A stretch of DNA of 64,000 nt from Nectonema munidae (lineage: Eukaryota; Nematomorpha; Nectonematoida; Nectonematidae): the NCBI GenBank assembly GCA_030549495.1, contig JAUIRK010000461.1, forward strand, positions 620,001 through 684,000, in the 5' to 3' direction. A model generated the notes under the pieces. The model saw only the letters and a program-made list of their open reading frames with translations, was not told the origin of the DNA and searched no databases. Made by a program: the position numbers and the translations under genes. Position 1 is the stretch's first letter. Each line of letters opens with the position of its first letter. This document shows positions 37,101-52,100 of the stretch, piece after piece.

Positions 37101-40100
37101 TTCATAAGAGAATAATAACAATGCTTCAGCCATAACTTATTTAAATATACTATAATTTCTAATATAATCGGTTATCTACTTTTGATTACATTTCGAAAAA
37201 CTCTTCAACAAAAATATTAACCTATAACATATGTGGATACCCGATGAATATAAACTATTTTATGTTCCAGACGGACTCTATGAACTTTAAGAGATGTTTA
37301 TCATTATTTAAACTTCTATTACATTTTATTTTCTCTCTTATTTATTTTTATTTAAATTAATTTCAATAATTAAGGCTGTGCAAAGCTTTTTAACTTTTTG
37401 TCAAAGAACATTTGGTATCTTCAAGAAGTTTTCAAAGATTCAAAAAAAGTCTCAGAAATATGAAGTAAGATTGATTACCTTTTTTTTTAGTTGTCGATAT
37501 CGCATCCGAGGGAAGAATAAACTTCCATAGCTGAACAGATGGTAAGGATGGTCACAATCAGGAATCGAACCCAGACCATCTGGAACGAAACCCCACGCTC
37601 TTTCCACTAGGCCATCTGCCAACAACTTTGCACTTATCAATCATGTCTACGTTATATGTTATATCTATTTAGTTTAAAATAGTAAAAAATCTTAACATCT
37701 CATTTTTGAGAGGCGTATAATTAATGATATAGAAAAATAAAAATATTTCTAAATAAAATTGTTAAAAATAATTAAATTAAATTATAATTATATAATATAA
37801 AATTATTTCTTGGAGGTACTCTCCAAAATATAATTGGAAATTTTACAAAGCTCAATAAAACCCATCCCGCTTTTATTGAGTAAACCCATGTTAAAAAACC
37901 AAGTAAAAAACGCTCATTTTAATTGATAACAAAAAACTTGTATTTTTGATTTTTTTGATAACACCTTTGATACCGCTGGCTTTTCTAATTCGGCCTTTAA
38001 GTGTTCATCAGTTCCCTGCTCAATTGAAGATCTCAAGAAATCATTTAAAACATTTTCGCCTATTTGGAGTACACGAGAAATGGACTTTCAAAAAAACCAT
38101 AAACTGGTGAAAAATCATTACTTTTTGAACTCAAATGTAATTTTATTTTACATATGTTCTTTTATAATATTTAAATTGTTTTCTTCTTTAACTACACTCA
38201 TATTTTTACGTTTTGTATTTTTTTTATGTAATTATTAATAATTAAATATAAAAATATACAATATATAATTTTGACCAATAAAATCCTGGTTTTACAACAC
38301 TGCCCATGATTAGTAATATCATAAAATGCCCCAATAATAAGAGGCTCAAAGGAAATAATTTAATAAGTCTATTTTTGTCGCATTTGTCTATTGTTTCAAT
38401 GCATTATAATAGGCAAATATATTTATTAAATATGAACCACTTGAACTGATATTTAGATTTGATGTTTTTGTGGTTGACTTTATTCTTTCAGCAGCCATTT
38501 TTGCAAAAAGTGCTAACCAGTTTGTTTCATTCTGTGTATTATGAAGTTTGAATAAATTTACGTTGTATAGTTTTACGCTATTTCTCATGTTTGTGTTTTG
38601 CTTTAGACTATTGTTAATCTCCTTGATAAATACTACGTTGGGGATCTGATAGATGTGCAAAATATTATGTGCAATTGTTTATTTGAAATTAAAAAGCATT
38701 ACTCCAGTTGCTCCATCTCTATTGCTGTCAAACCTGAAGAGGTAATGTTATTATTTACAATTTTATCTCAGATGTAGAAATATTTCATTAGTAACAAGAT
38801 ATCCAGCTAATGTTTCCCTATAACTTAAATTCAGATACCTGGATGAATATCACAGCACTTCCTGTGTTTAATCTTTGTTAAGATACAGGCCTTCCCATGT
38901 AAGCTAAACATTTACCACAGGTGTGTTTAAAATATTTCATCCTTGGCCCAATTTTAAATGCTAAAATTAAAGTAAGCACGATTTATCTTAAATCACCTTC
39001 TCATTGATTACATTTTTATTTTTATTTTTAATGAGATTGTTTGAAGTAGAAAAAGTAGGGCTATCAAAAAAATCGAAAATTTTCAAATATTGTATCCATT
39101 TTCCTATTTCAGACAATGTCTTATAGAACGCATTTAAAGTGGGGTAAATTCATCAATGTAATATAATATATTTTGAGTTTTGCATAAAAATCAAGTAGGA
39201 TTGCGAATTTCACTTTCTCATCTTGACTGCTGTTTTGGCATTTATTCTTTGTGAACAAAAAAATTATTCACGAATTTATGTGCTTAGAAAAGGGGAAAAT
39301 TTTTCCCTGTGATCATACTTTCCAGTTTTATACAAAGTCAAAAATTGGGAGACTCTTTTCAAGTTAATATACAATATTTGTCTACCTAAGATGTTTGATT
39401 GAAATAAATTGTAAAAGTGATCTGTAATTTTTGTTTTTCCAATTAAAGCAATAAAATGTAATAGATGTTTGATTACGGTTATCATTTTTCTTTTTAAATC
39501 CGTTTTTTGATTTAAGTAATTTTTTCCACAAAAAAAGACAAAAAAACATTTCTCTTAGCCAAATAATATTAGTTCAAACTGATACTTCATCATAATTATC
39601 CACTTCACCGTAACATCTATATCATAACGCTCATCACAAAAATTATATAATGAACAAAAATTAAATATATATGGATGAAGTGGATTAAGTTATTGAAAAA
39701 GAGGTGCGAAAATTATAAAAAGTAAATTGAAAAATATATGCTATATTTGTGAACTAATCTATGTCTATCATATAATTAATATACTTACACCACTTCATAT
39801 AAACAAGCCCCCCGTCATTCTATTTGTTAAAGATTTTCTTTATATTTCACTTCAATCCCAGCAAATCATCTCCCTCCTCCTCCAGTTGGTAGTTAAAGAT
39901 TCGTTGATGGTCGAACCATAGTGGTCGAAAAAAATTTTTTTTTATATAAAGACTGTTTACTTTTCAATTTACTTTTTAAAAATGGGATAGTCAATAATTT
40001 TAAATCTTTGATTTTAACTTAACTAAATTAGTTCTAATTCTTAAAATTATGATTCGTATTAAATATACTTATTTATTTATTTATTCATTCTATATAGGCA

Positions 40101-43100
40101 ACATTGATCTATATGCTATATTTTTCTTTATCAATTGGTACTTCAATTTATATGTTTATAGAATCAGGATGTATTGGAAGTTTATGAAATGAACAATTTA
40201 ACTTCAGACCATGAATCCTTACGCATGTAATTTTATGTTTTAACCTTTTCTATTAATGTTAATCTTAGTAGTATTTCCCTTTCACAATTAGTAAAGCCAT
40301 TACATGAATTAAATCTCATTAAATCAATAAATCGTATATTTAACGATTGTCAAGAGATAAGGAATAACTATTTCATAAAGTATGTGCTTTATTTGGACAA
40401 AACTTTCAGTACTCATTTTACTCACTTTTTTATAATTTGTGCTTCATATAACTTTTTACTTAACGTTTGAATTAATTCTGTTGAAAACAAAAAGTGGTAA
40501 CATTAACTACTTTAAATGGTTACTGCAACAATGCATAACTTTACTATTCTTGGTGATTAAAATACTATTGAATCATCGTAAATTTATTTTTATTTTTTGT
40601 TATAAATTCACTTTCAATGAGGTTAAACTAGTGACTGAAAAATCATGTTAAACAAAATATTTTTAAGTTCGCATTACTTTAACACATCACCCAAACATTT
40701 GTATTGGTGATATAACAAAAAATATTGTAAATATTTATTTACTCAAAAAAGTTGAGTAGCTCTCAATTTAAATACATTGATAGAAATATTGCTATATAAA
40801 TGGTAAACAGTAAATGTTACAACTTTGGTTGACTTCTCTATAGTTGTGAAATTAGCTCTTTTCATTTTAAGTGTTGAAATGACTTTTTGCCTGTTTTCTA
40901 ATTCCTTTTTACAAATACAAACCATTTGTAGGTCATATTTAAATATTAATTAAGGTTGCAAATATTGCAAAACAAAAATGTTAATGCTTTTTTCTTTTAT
41001 CATTTTTTAGTTATGAAGCTTCAACTTTCTCAGATATTTCAGATAAAGTTCTACACCGGAAAAACAGCATTCAAAATTTTGAGGATGTAATCTACGATTT
41101 TTATTCATTTTCAAACTTAAAAGTTTATCTTCCAATCACATGCTTATCGCGCTGTTTAACATTGAGCCACGTTGACCTACTTTTCCCATCACACAGCCAA
41201 TCTTTCATTATTTTAACTTACATAATCGCCATTCTAACTTCCATTCTGGGTAAAAATTAGAATATTATACTGAAAGAGGAAGTCTTAGTATTAGTAGTAG
41301 TAGTAGTTTATTTCAAAAGGGTATTGTGCAAGCAAATAAGCATACGAGTATACAATAAGAAGTAAAGGATGAGGAGTACATTTATATCCTGAAAAAGTGA
41401 GTTTGAGTGACAAATAGCCATCAAATGTCAGTTTCATGGATTAGATCAATATTATAATTAAAGAGAACGTTTTAGTTGGACTATACTTTGGGTGCGTGAG
41501 TAAGGTTGGTTAGATAATTCCAAGTTTTGGGTTCGATCCCGCAACAAGCCTACTTTTCTCATAGTTCGATACAAGAGGCGCAATTGTGCCTCCTCGATGA
41601 AAAGACCCCACGGTGCCCTTGCCTTTTAGTTGATCAAGCAGTTGAATGAAAAATATTCGAGAGTAGGAGAGCGACGGAGTGAAGAGAATTATCAAAAACT
41701 AATCTCTCTACTTTTTATTCATTGCCCTTAAAATTGAAAATATAAAATAATGTGGATAAAAATGTTAAAAAACTCATTTTTGCTATAGTATATACAGTGA
41801 AACCGAAAAGTCATGGAGGTAACAAAAATATCCTGTATATACAGGATTTTAATTTGTTCCAATACAGTCGTTATTATTTCAACTCTGTATTATTCTAAAT
41901 CTTAGGAAGATAAATGCAACATTAAAAAGATGTGTTTATATACCCTTATCTTGGTTGAAATAAACAAAATGAATCATAAAACATTCTTCTTAGATGAAAA
42001 TAATTACATCGATTTTAACAAAAAAACAAACTATAATTATAAAAATTAAACAGTTTGTCAGTTTATTTTTAACCATGGATAAATTGTTCATTGAGATGTA
42101 GAAGCATGCTTGTATTTTGTGAGCAGGCAAAGTCTTCAGGTTCAAAATATTCTGTAATCTTGTGAGAGTTTATCTGGGGCGTAATGTTTCGACTTGTTGC
42201 ACTTTGTTATTTTATCGTCTTTTTCTACATCTTCAGTCTCGCTTAGTTGAATGTAGTTTTCAAGGATGCAAGTCTCCCCGTTGTTGTCATCTTCTGCTGG
42301 TTGAGATGCATCAATCTATATCAACGCATCTTCATCAATCGGTTGTTCGGTGCAAGTTTTTAATGAAGCATCGTATTCTGCACCTTGTTCCTCTTCTCTT
42401 GAACTAGCAACTGGAAACCCAGAACGTTTGAGAGATCCAGATATAGTACTTCTATTAGTATCTCGCCACGAGGTACTAATACAATGTAGCGCATCTAGAA
42501 TAGTGATAGACTTGACCAAGTCGGCTACTCTGTTTACAGTGTCCATCTTTGTGATAAGTTACAACATTAACAATTTTCGATATTTTGCTTTGAACAAACT
42601 GATTACCCTTTGGTCAAGTGGCTGAATGAGAGAAGTAGTATTGACCGGAAGAAACTTTAATGAGACATGAGAAAGGTCAGTTGTAACAGGTTATGTGAGA
42701 GTTCGCGGTGTCCAGAAATAACAGAATTTTCTTTTTTGTTCTTTCATCTCTTTATTAAGCTCCGTTAAGCACGCGATCAAGTTTTGAGAGGTTATCCATA
42801 CTTTTTATTGAAAGTGTAGGCGACTAGTAACAGATTTTTCGTGACTTTCCTATATTAACTTTTCACCTGTTGCGCTCACCCAAGAAAGACCGTTATCGCT
42901 CTTTCGACATCTTTGTTCTGTTATGACTGCTGGATTTGGCTTTTTTTTGGAGAGCACGAAAAAGAAAGCCGTCTTGCCACAGTTAAACACATCGTGTATC
43001 TCTCAAGTATATAAGGAATTCTTTGGATCCAGTCTTCTACTGTTTTTTCGTCTACGTCAGCTTTTTCTCCTAAAATCGGATAGGATTATATGAGGTAGCG

Positions 43101-46100
43101 GGACTTCCAAGAACAAAGCCATCTAACAGAAGCTTTAAAACAACGATAATCCTTAGAGAGTTTGAAAGTTAATAAATGCTAGATTATTTCAATAATGCTC
43201 CTCAATAAATGAACAAGCAGGTGTGTCAAACTCAAATCATTTCGAATATTTACAGCTCTTAAGAGCTGGATAAAATTCTAGGGTCAGAAAAACACACATA
43301 ATCATATTTTGAAACAAAAAAACATTAAATTTGTTTTATTTTCATTCTATAAACATTTTTTCAAATATTTGAAAAAGAAGCATTAAAAATGTTTGGATGA
43401 AATTTTTATTCTTAATTTTTCTTTTGCGATTTCCTAGAAAATTGTCATCGCTTTTTCTTAACAATTTCACAAAAAATTAAGAGTTAAATTCGGAGAAGCA
43501 GAAACTGTCGAAATATCATTTATCTGATCAGTTGTTAGTCTTGTTCTTAGACTTAATATTATTTATTACCGAAAATTTTTGCTTGCAACGATAAGTTGTG
43601 CCAAACATACATTGAATTTTTAAAGCTAATGAATTTATTTTCGGATATATACAGTGAACACACTCTAAACCGGATCCTTAGGAAACCGAAATTTTCTATA
43701 TACCGAAAGACACTGTCCATCCCGATTTTTTGCCCTTCAAATCATTGGTAAAATTTCGTTGTCAAGCCGAATACTCTCTAATATGAAAACTGAACCTAAA
43801 TTTTTGGAAAATATAAGAAAGTATAAAAATTTGTAAATATAAGAAAGAATCTATGTTTGAAAATATTTGAAGTATCTTTGTAGAACAGTAAATATGTTCA
43901 ATGACAATGTGATGACTCATTTTAAAAAAATATTAAAAAGCCAACAAAAACAACAAAGGCTGGAAAATTTTTTAGTGAAAAGGACAGATACTCCGAAGCA
44001 AATCCTACCTGAGCCGAAAAAATAAAGATTATTTGTAGAACAAAATGAAAAGTGTGATTCCGAAAAAGTTACTATAGAAGAGGGCTCTATTTCTAAGTAG
44101 TAACTTGCTCTGTTATTCACTTGTACCTGTACATTATGAATAAAGATTTTTTCTTTAATTTTTCCTTTTAGTAATACATTAAAGTTTGTACAAAGTCCTA
44201 CATACATGAACAGTACAGTTTATTTGGTGTTTGAGAACGGATTATTTGCTTTTACATGAATTATTCGACAACATCGTTTTTCGAACACTTTGTAGGAACG
44301 AGTTGTGGTCGAAAACCGAGGTCCCACTGTATTCGATTTATTACTGGCAAATGGACAACACCCCCACTCTCCAATATACTTAGAAAGGAAGAAATGATGA
44401 ACATGGAGAGATATGATGTTTTGAATTAGTCAATTAATCTGTGCTAGATTATGGCACGCTGAGCTAAAATGGGTATTCCATATGGTTCGATATTTAGGTT
44501 TATCATCTTTATCACATGGTCTTATGCACATAGCACAAATATATGAATGCTGCAAATGTCCCAGTGCTGCATTTAGCCCTCTACCCACCTATTGTATCTA
44601 CTTTATCTGTAATTTCAATCAAAATGTCTATATATCTTATTTTATCTATTATATCATATTGTTATTTCCAACCCTTCGTTCCTTCTTTCCTTTACACTTT
44701 GCATTTAATGGTTGTGTTTATCTGAAGAAGACCAGAGAGGTCGAAAATTAATTCTGTTAGAAAAAAATCATACAACGTTTTTTGAAGCGCTGCATTAGAC
44801 TCAAAATGAATTATTGCAAAAAATTAAATTTAAATTATAAAATTGAAACATCTTATATTCAACGATTTGCTTAGAAGGTTTAAACGTTGGAATTATCTTA
44901 TCTTCCAAGAATGAAAGAGAGGTTATTTTTTATGAAATAAACAAAATTATTTAATAATTTTAAGAAGTTTCATGATATTTTGTTTTTGATTCTTTTTTAT
45001 TTAGATCTTGGAAAGAAAATCCCAAGTCTTAGAAGTTCCTATTTACAACCAAACAATAAAAAAAATTGGTATCACATTTCTTATTTTAAATTACTTGTAA
45101 AAGAATAAACAAAAAGAGAGATTTGTTCATTTTATTAAGAAACACCTTATATACTGACATATTATTACTCAGTTCGTTTTTAAAATCAAAAATATATATC
45201 AAATTGGAAAATATTTTCACATAAAAGAATTGAGATGAAAATTTAGAGGAACACATAGAGGGAAATATTTTTTCTTAGAGTGGACCAAAACTTTTCCCGG
45301 TTCCATGTCCCCACCCCTTGTCTGCGTCTATATAGAGTAAATTAATCACGGGAAAGCTATAGAGAAGTTATAGCTGACAAAGAAATAGTGTAAGTTGGAT
45401 ATAGAAATAAATAAAACGATATTAAACCTGTGAAAAATGATATATTGTATATTCAAACTATAAGAAGATTTTATCATTTTTTGCATATTTTTATTCAAAA
45501 TTGAATATATTCTTCTAATAAAAATAATGAGTGTGTAGATCCCTTTGTATTCAAAATTGTATTTATTGCACAAATATAACTGAGTTTTAACATTCAAGCA
45601 CATATGTTTTTTTTCTTTTTATAAGTATCTAAAAAAAAATTTATTTTTATTTTAAAGGTTTATTAACAATTAAAAGTTTCAAACACCCTCACAGCAATTT
45701 TGAAACAGATAAATTCTTTCTAAAGGTATGATGCACTATACTTATCCTACATTTCACATTTTAACATTCGTTTAAAGCTGACCGCTACCTCTATTTCCAC
45801 TCTTTGGACAAATTAGATCTTTTCAAAAAACAAATAAGATTTTTAATGAATGCCATTCCTAGTATGTAGTAAAAATGAACTTTTTTTATTCTTCATTGTT
45901 AAATCTACTTTGATAGATTTACATACATCTTGCACCCTTTGTTTACTCTACTTTTTATTGCTATCTTGATCGATAATACATTACCCGCGCATCCATATAT
46001 ATTTACCCTGTTAAAACTTTCATTAAATATTTTGAATATTTATATATTTATTTATAACTTTTACTTGGACCCTTACGATGGTCTAAAAAATCGAGGGAAG

Positions 46101-49100
46101 GGGTCATTGCTAAAAAATATACACTTATTTGCTACAAAATTGAAATAGATCTCAACTCAGCCATTGTAACAATTAAAAGTTGAGATGAATATCAAGTAAG
46201 TTTATTCAACTACATTCAGATTTTCTTGTTTCTCATAAATCTTATTTTTTGGGCATCAAAACTTTGGGATATTTTATTCGGACATAAGGCACGGGCACCT
46301 TGGCGTCTTTATTCGTTGTAATTGTTTTATAATTGTATTTAAACACATATTTGATGTATTGGTATTTTAATTGTATTTTTATATTCACAATAGAAAAAAA
46401 TTGGAAAGTTTTCTTACACTTGAATATTCAAAATTGAAAATATACGAATTAATGGAAAAATGAGATAATTGTGATTGAAAGTAAAAACACTATTTTAAAA
46501 CAAATTGAATAAGATAAGAAATGTAAAAAAATTCAAAAAATTGTTATGAATAATATGATAAATTTATAGAAATTAAAAAAAATTACTGCGACAATTTAGA
46601 TGCTATGCTCGCATTATGATGGTTAATCACAGTTTTTGCGAATTTGTTTTTAAGAGTTGGGAGCCTAGCCCCTGACCTTCAACTTTTAAGCTGAGAGGTA
46701 CACCCTAACAACCATTGAGGCTCAGACAATTTAGAAGGTAAAAGTTATATAAAAAATGAAAATAATACACGTATACTTTTAAAAAGAATTCCAAAAAGAT
46801 ATCCATTTTTTGTAGGAAAAGTTTTAATACTTGAAAGTACTTCATTTATATATGCATTTAAAATAATGCTAAATTTACATGAATAGTAAAATAATTCTGT
46901 TTTACTACTTTTGCTTAACTACTTTAGTTATAAATTTACCACTTTTTATTTTTGTTTGTTTTAATTAGTTGTCAATTTAGATAGTTAGTAATGTTATGTT
47001 CTTTTTTGCTATTATTATTTGATTGGCTAAATGAGCAATAAGCGAATTTCCATTTTTATTTTGATATAATTAGTTTGAGTTAAATTTTAATTCTCAAATA
47101 ATCTGTAAAATCACATAAAAAAAATAGGCACTCCTTTCTTGAAACGTTTTTTAGGTAGGAAGTATCACCTTCTTTACGAATCACTTTGCAGCTTCAAAAT
47201 ATTTTGAACTTCAAGTTATTTTCATGCTTTCATTTGTGATTTGTATTTTAGACTCTTTCGTCCTTACTAGGATTGTTCTTGGAAAACGTTTTTATATGCA
47301 ATAACCTTAAACTGTCAATCGCAAGCAAGTCTGTTGTGGTTGAGGTAATAATATTTTTGCTCTCTATATATGCTTCATATATTCCTTCCTTAAGTTGCTC
47401 TCTTACCATGCCAGAGTGGAAGAGGCATTGGTCGACGATTTAGAGGTAAGCTCGCTTTCTATCTCACTTCATTCTAATAAAAATGGCCTCTAATATCAAC
47501 AAAAAATCCGAAATCTAAAGTTTAAAAAGTTATCGTGAAGAGATTTCTTCAGTTGAATCAGATTCCTCGTTTGAGACGTACCGATCAAGTTTTTTGAGGG
47601 GATTCCACACAGAGACCACTGTAAAATTTGGTCTTGATATTATCTGAATTTTTTTCTTTTCTAGTGAAATCCATATTTATTGATCAATTTTTAGATTACT
47701 CAAATTAATACATCTGAACTTCAATATTTGGAAAATGAAAACTTGAATTAAGTTTCAAATTAATATATAAAAGTTATTTAAATCGAATATTTTTTGTTTA
47801 TCGTATTTCCAACACGTGTAAATGTTTATGCTTACCGCTACTAAAAGAAAGATTTATGGAAAAAGAACAAAAATGCTATTTTACTTTTTATTTCAGACTT
47901 TTAGAAATTATATTTTTGTTTTTTTAAATTAAATTTCATTTTTATTAATTTAAATTCATTTATCGTTTGAAATTCAATTATTCTAATTTGAGGTCGTTTT
48001 TTTTCAAATATATACTCTATACTTTTAATTTAAAGATGCAAATGTGTAGCTCCACATCAAAGCTTGACTTTAGTGGTGTGAAATATTTGAAATAAGCTTG
48101 GCGGGAGTATGAAACATCATTTAACAAACTTTCACGCATTTATCTTCATTGAATCGCGGGCATTAACTTTGGAGATTTCATTGTAACGTTTGCAAGAACA
48201 GCTCCACCCACCTTGGCATGAATAACGAACATCCGGGCAAACGAATGCAATCCCATGTCTTAAAGATTTGTTTGATTATTCTTTTTCAAAAAGTGTAATA
48301 AAAATATTTAATAAATGTGGGCAAGGGGTGGCTGGTTTTGTCGATTACATAGCTACCCGACCCTCCCCTCTCCTGCTTCCCCTCATCCAAACGTAAAGCC
48401 AGAAGGTCCCGAGAAAAATTTTATCTGTTATTGTGTAAAAATAGTTGAAAACAAAACATATTATATGCGTTTTACATTTTTGTTGTATTGAATTCATGTA
48501 TATATTAAGATTGCTCTTGCCTTTAGATGATAACTGTACAGTGTGTAGATGTGCAAATTGTTTATTATATTCTTTACTTTATGTATATTGCAATCTTCAT
48601 AATTTCTTAAAAATGATCTCATCTGTCTAGCTTTATAATATTCATCATTTTAATTTTTAACAGAAAAAAGTGATATTATCCGCTGATGCATACAAAATAA
48701 AAGATCCACTGTTTGACAATTTTTCTTTGAATGATCAAGAAAGTATAAAAGCTACAGTACAAATATTCCAAAACTTAGGATTCATCAAAACATTCAATAT
48801 CTGCTACAAAGTACTTTCGCTTTAAAAATTTTCTTCCTTAATTATTCTGTAAAGTTCATTTGGTTGGCCAATATTATGTTCTTTTACATAACATTGATGA
48901 TGATGTGTGGCATGGCAGATTGGTTGAGATGATGAACTCAGCACGGAAGCCTCTGGGTTCGATTCCTCATCGATACCAATTTGTTCATAGTTTGACATAA
49001 GCGGTACATCAGTGCCTTGCCAATGAAAACACACACACGGTACCTTTACCAATGCAATAGCAAACTGTTTATACATAAAGCTAAACATTTGTTCTTATTC

Positions 49101-52100
49101 GAAGTATCTGTTTAGAGACATAATTCTTTGACATATGTCTTTCAAGTATTTTTTAAAAAAAAAAAAGTAATCAAAAAATTTATTAACTCTGTATATTGAA
49201 AAATAAAAAAAAAGTATGGTACTTGAAAAAACGAGTTTGAGATTTAATTAGGAGTGAAGCTTTGTAATGTTATGTAAAACGATCCAACATTTTTTCAAGG
49301 TTTTGTTTATTTACTACTTTCATGTAATTCGTAAAGCATTACAAAATTCATGAATAATTTTGATCGAAGCACTTTGAGAAACGCCCCACAATCGATCACG
49401 TTATAATGAAATCACGTAAGCAAAATATTGATACACACGTCTTCATATTCAATAAAAAAGTTTTAAATAATTTTGAGGTGAAAGTCACATGTACAAATGA
49501 GCAAACAACGAATTAAAACTCTTTAAAACGAATAAAAACAAATAAAATGTATTTAAAACTACACCTATGAGATTATTGAACGGACGACGGTATGGTATTC
49601 GAGAAAGAGAGCAAATGTATCATTACACTTATTTTCATTTAGACGCTGTGCAGATTTTTATTAACATTACAGAAAAATTATCGCAACATTGAATACCACA
49701 ACTGGAATCACGGGTTTAATGTCACTCAAGCCATGTACTCCTTTCTCGTGGTAAGCGTTTTTCGCATTGATCTTAGACACAGGGCATTTTGAGGTACACG
49801 TTTCACTCAGAGAAAACTTAAAAATCTTAAAAATTGAAGTCTTACGTTTAATTCCTTTTCCTTGAGAGAAATGCGACTCAAATAGAAAAATGTATAACTT
49901 AACTTTTTTAAATTTAGAAACTAGTTAAAAGATGATGATGATGATGTTGATGATGATGATGATGATGAGGTTGATGATGATGAGGTTGATGAGAAGGCTG
50001 ATGATGATGATGATTGTCAAGGCACACTTATCTACCTTCTTTTACTAAGGCAATGATCACAAGTTTTAAAATTAAATAAGACCATAAATTTACCTGACAA
50101 CTATTTATATGTTTTATAATTTATCAGCAAATATTTTTAGATAATAATTTATATTTTTAGAATTCCAAGAAAATATCGACCTTATTTTCACCATTAGAAA
50201 AACTCGCTTTGATCATAAGCTGCCTATGTCATGACATTGATCACAGAGGTCTAAATAATTCTTTCCAAAAAAAGTAAATCCACTTATCTCTCTTCCTATA
50301 TTATTTATAATATCGATTTCAGCATTATTTTTGAGAAAATAATCATATACCTACATGTGAAATAATTTTGTTGCCTTATTGGTCACAATGAACTGCATTA
50401 TTAGATTGAAAATAATATACCGGCTAGAGCTTGGATAAACGGCTTAGATACCGCATGCGACTATAATCTTTGTCATTTTCAATCACATAGAGCCAAGATA
50501 AGATGTGGTTCTGTGAGATTCACAAAATGGTTTCACGGTGTATCGGTAAACAAGATTTTAAATATTGTACCTAAGTTGTATGTAAAAAAGGGTGTAAGTT
50601 AGCGAGTTTTAACTAAGGCCCAAGTTCGTACATCCCCATGGAATATATATCGTATTACTGACGCTTCCTCTCAGAAGTTACTCGCGCCCCCAAAGGGGGC
50701 GTTCCTCTTAGGTTAAGAACCGCTGTCATAAACAATGGATTGGTTTATAATTGGCTAAAAAATTGTCGCCAAGCACGAGTCGCTGATTAAGCATAGCGGT
50801 GGAGAATCGAACAACGGGTTAGCTGGTTTCCAATGTGCATTCTCATTATATTTGTATCTTTTTCAATGATTCTCAAGTATATCAGGTCTACATCTAGAAA
50901 AAATTGTTTTTTCACACATAATAGGAACTTTGGTTTTTATAAAAATTAACTTTTTTGTTTAGTTCAATCTCTACAAAATTTATTCAGAGATATAAATTAA
51001 AAATTCAGAATGTTTAGCTTTTAAAAAATTGTCAAAAATTTATCACTACCACAACACATCCCTTAGATCAATTCAAGTGATAAATTCTAACATACAAAAA
51101 ATTCCTTCATGAATTAAATTACGGAAAATGTTGTACAAAAGTATATTTTTTCGAAATAAGCCTCAGATTTATGGATTATTATTTACAGAAGACATTTAAA
51201 AAATATTGCTGCCATTTTTTCAAGTTAATTAAACCATTACAAGATTGTTTCATTTTGTTACATACATTTTGAATATGCATGGCATTACAAGTAATGCAAT
51301 CAAACATGTCTATATTGAACACCCTAGAAAGTATTCAGAGTCAAGACGTCTTCACTAATGGAGGTTTTATGGTAATAATGAGCTACTGCAAAATCTAGCG
51401 TATTCTATTAAAATAACTATTTTCAATTCGCTCTACTCTGATGAAAGATGAACTCATTTTATCTACTTTTATTTATCATACGCATCCCATTTTCACTTGA
51501 GGATGTATGCGATTAGTGCTCAAACACTTTCAATGAAAAAACTTTTAATATTTTGCAGAGCTTGTTCAAGTTTACGCTCACTCTATGGAGACAAGGGTAC
51601 GATGGAGTTTCACCACTGTAGCATGACAATCCTGCTGCTGTCAATCACAGAACTAAACATTTTAAAGGATCTTCCACAAAAGGACTACAATAAGACGATA
51701 GCGTTGATCAAGCACATCATTTTGTCGACAGACTTAGCAGTGTACAACGTTAATTTTAAAAAGTTCAACTCAGTCATGTCCGAAATCTTGCAAAAAGGTG
51801 GCCAAAGTTTTGATGTCTTGGCAAAGTGGAGCTCTAGCGATGAAAACAATCATCTCTTACTCATGTCTATCATTACAAATTTTTGTGATTTGTCTGGATC
51901 TGGTAAACCATGGAATGTTCAAAAAGAAGTAATTTCCTTACTTCACTTTCTAACCTGAAAGTTTTTAATTGATTTAACTAAGGGAGAATAAGTCTTTATG
52001 TTGGCTTCTTGAATCACTAAGGTAAAGGTAAAGGTACAATGTGGTGTTTTCATCGAAAAGGCACAATTGCGCTGCTTCCATCGAACTATGAGGAAAACAG

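Noticed and set aside
44482-44751. Open frame of 89 codons downstream of Tigger relic B.
   Set aside because: No domain, splice context or family; AT-rich hydrophobic composition expected by chance.
44713-44760. CTGAAGAAGACCAGAGAGGT then CGAAAATTAATTC looks like a second hammerhead (core, stem II, GAAA, palindromic AATTAATT).
   Set aside because: An extra A separates the core from stem II and the flanks UUUAU and UGUUA do not pair as stem I, so the fold is not supported.
47484-47640. A short transposase-like acidic start ([11 protein letters not shown], stop, then [20 protein letters not shown]).
   Set aside because: Too short and without a conserved motif or element ends to assign to any family.
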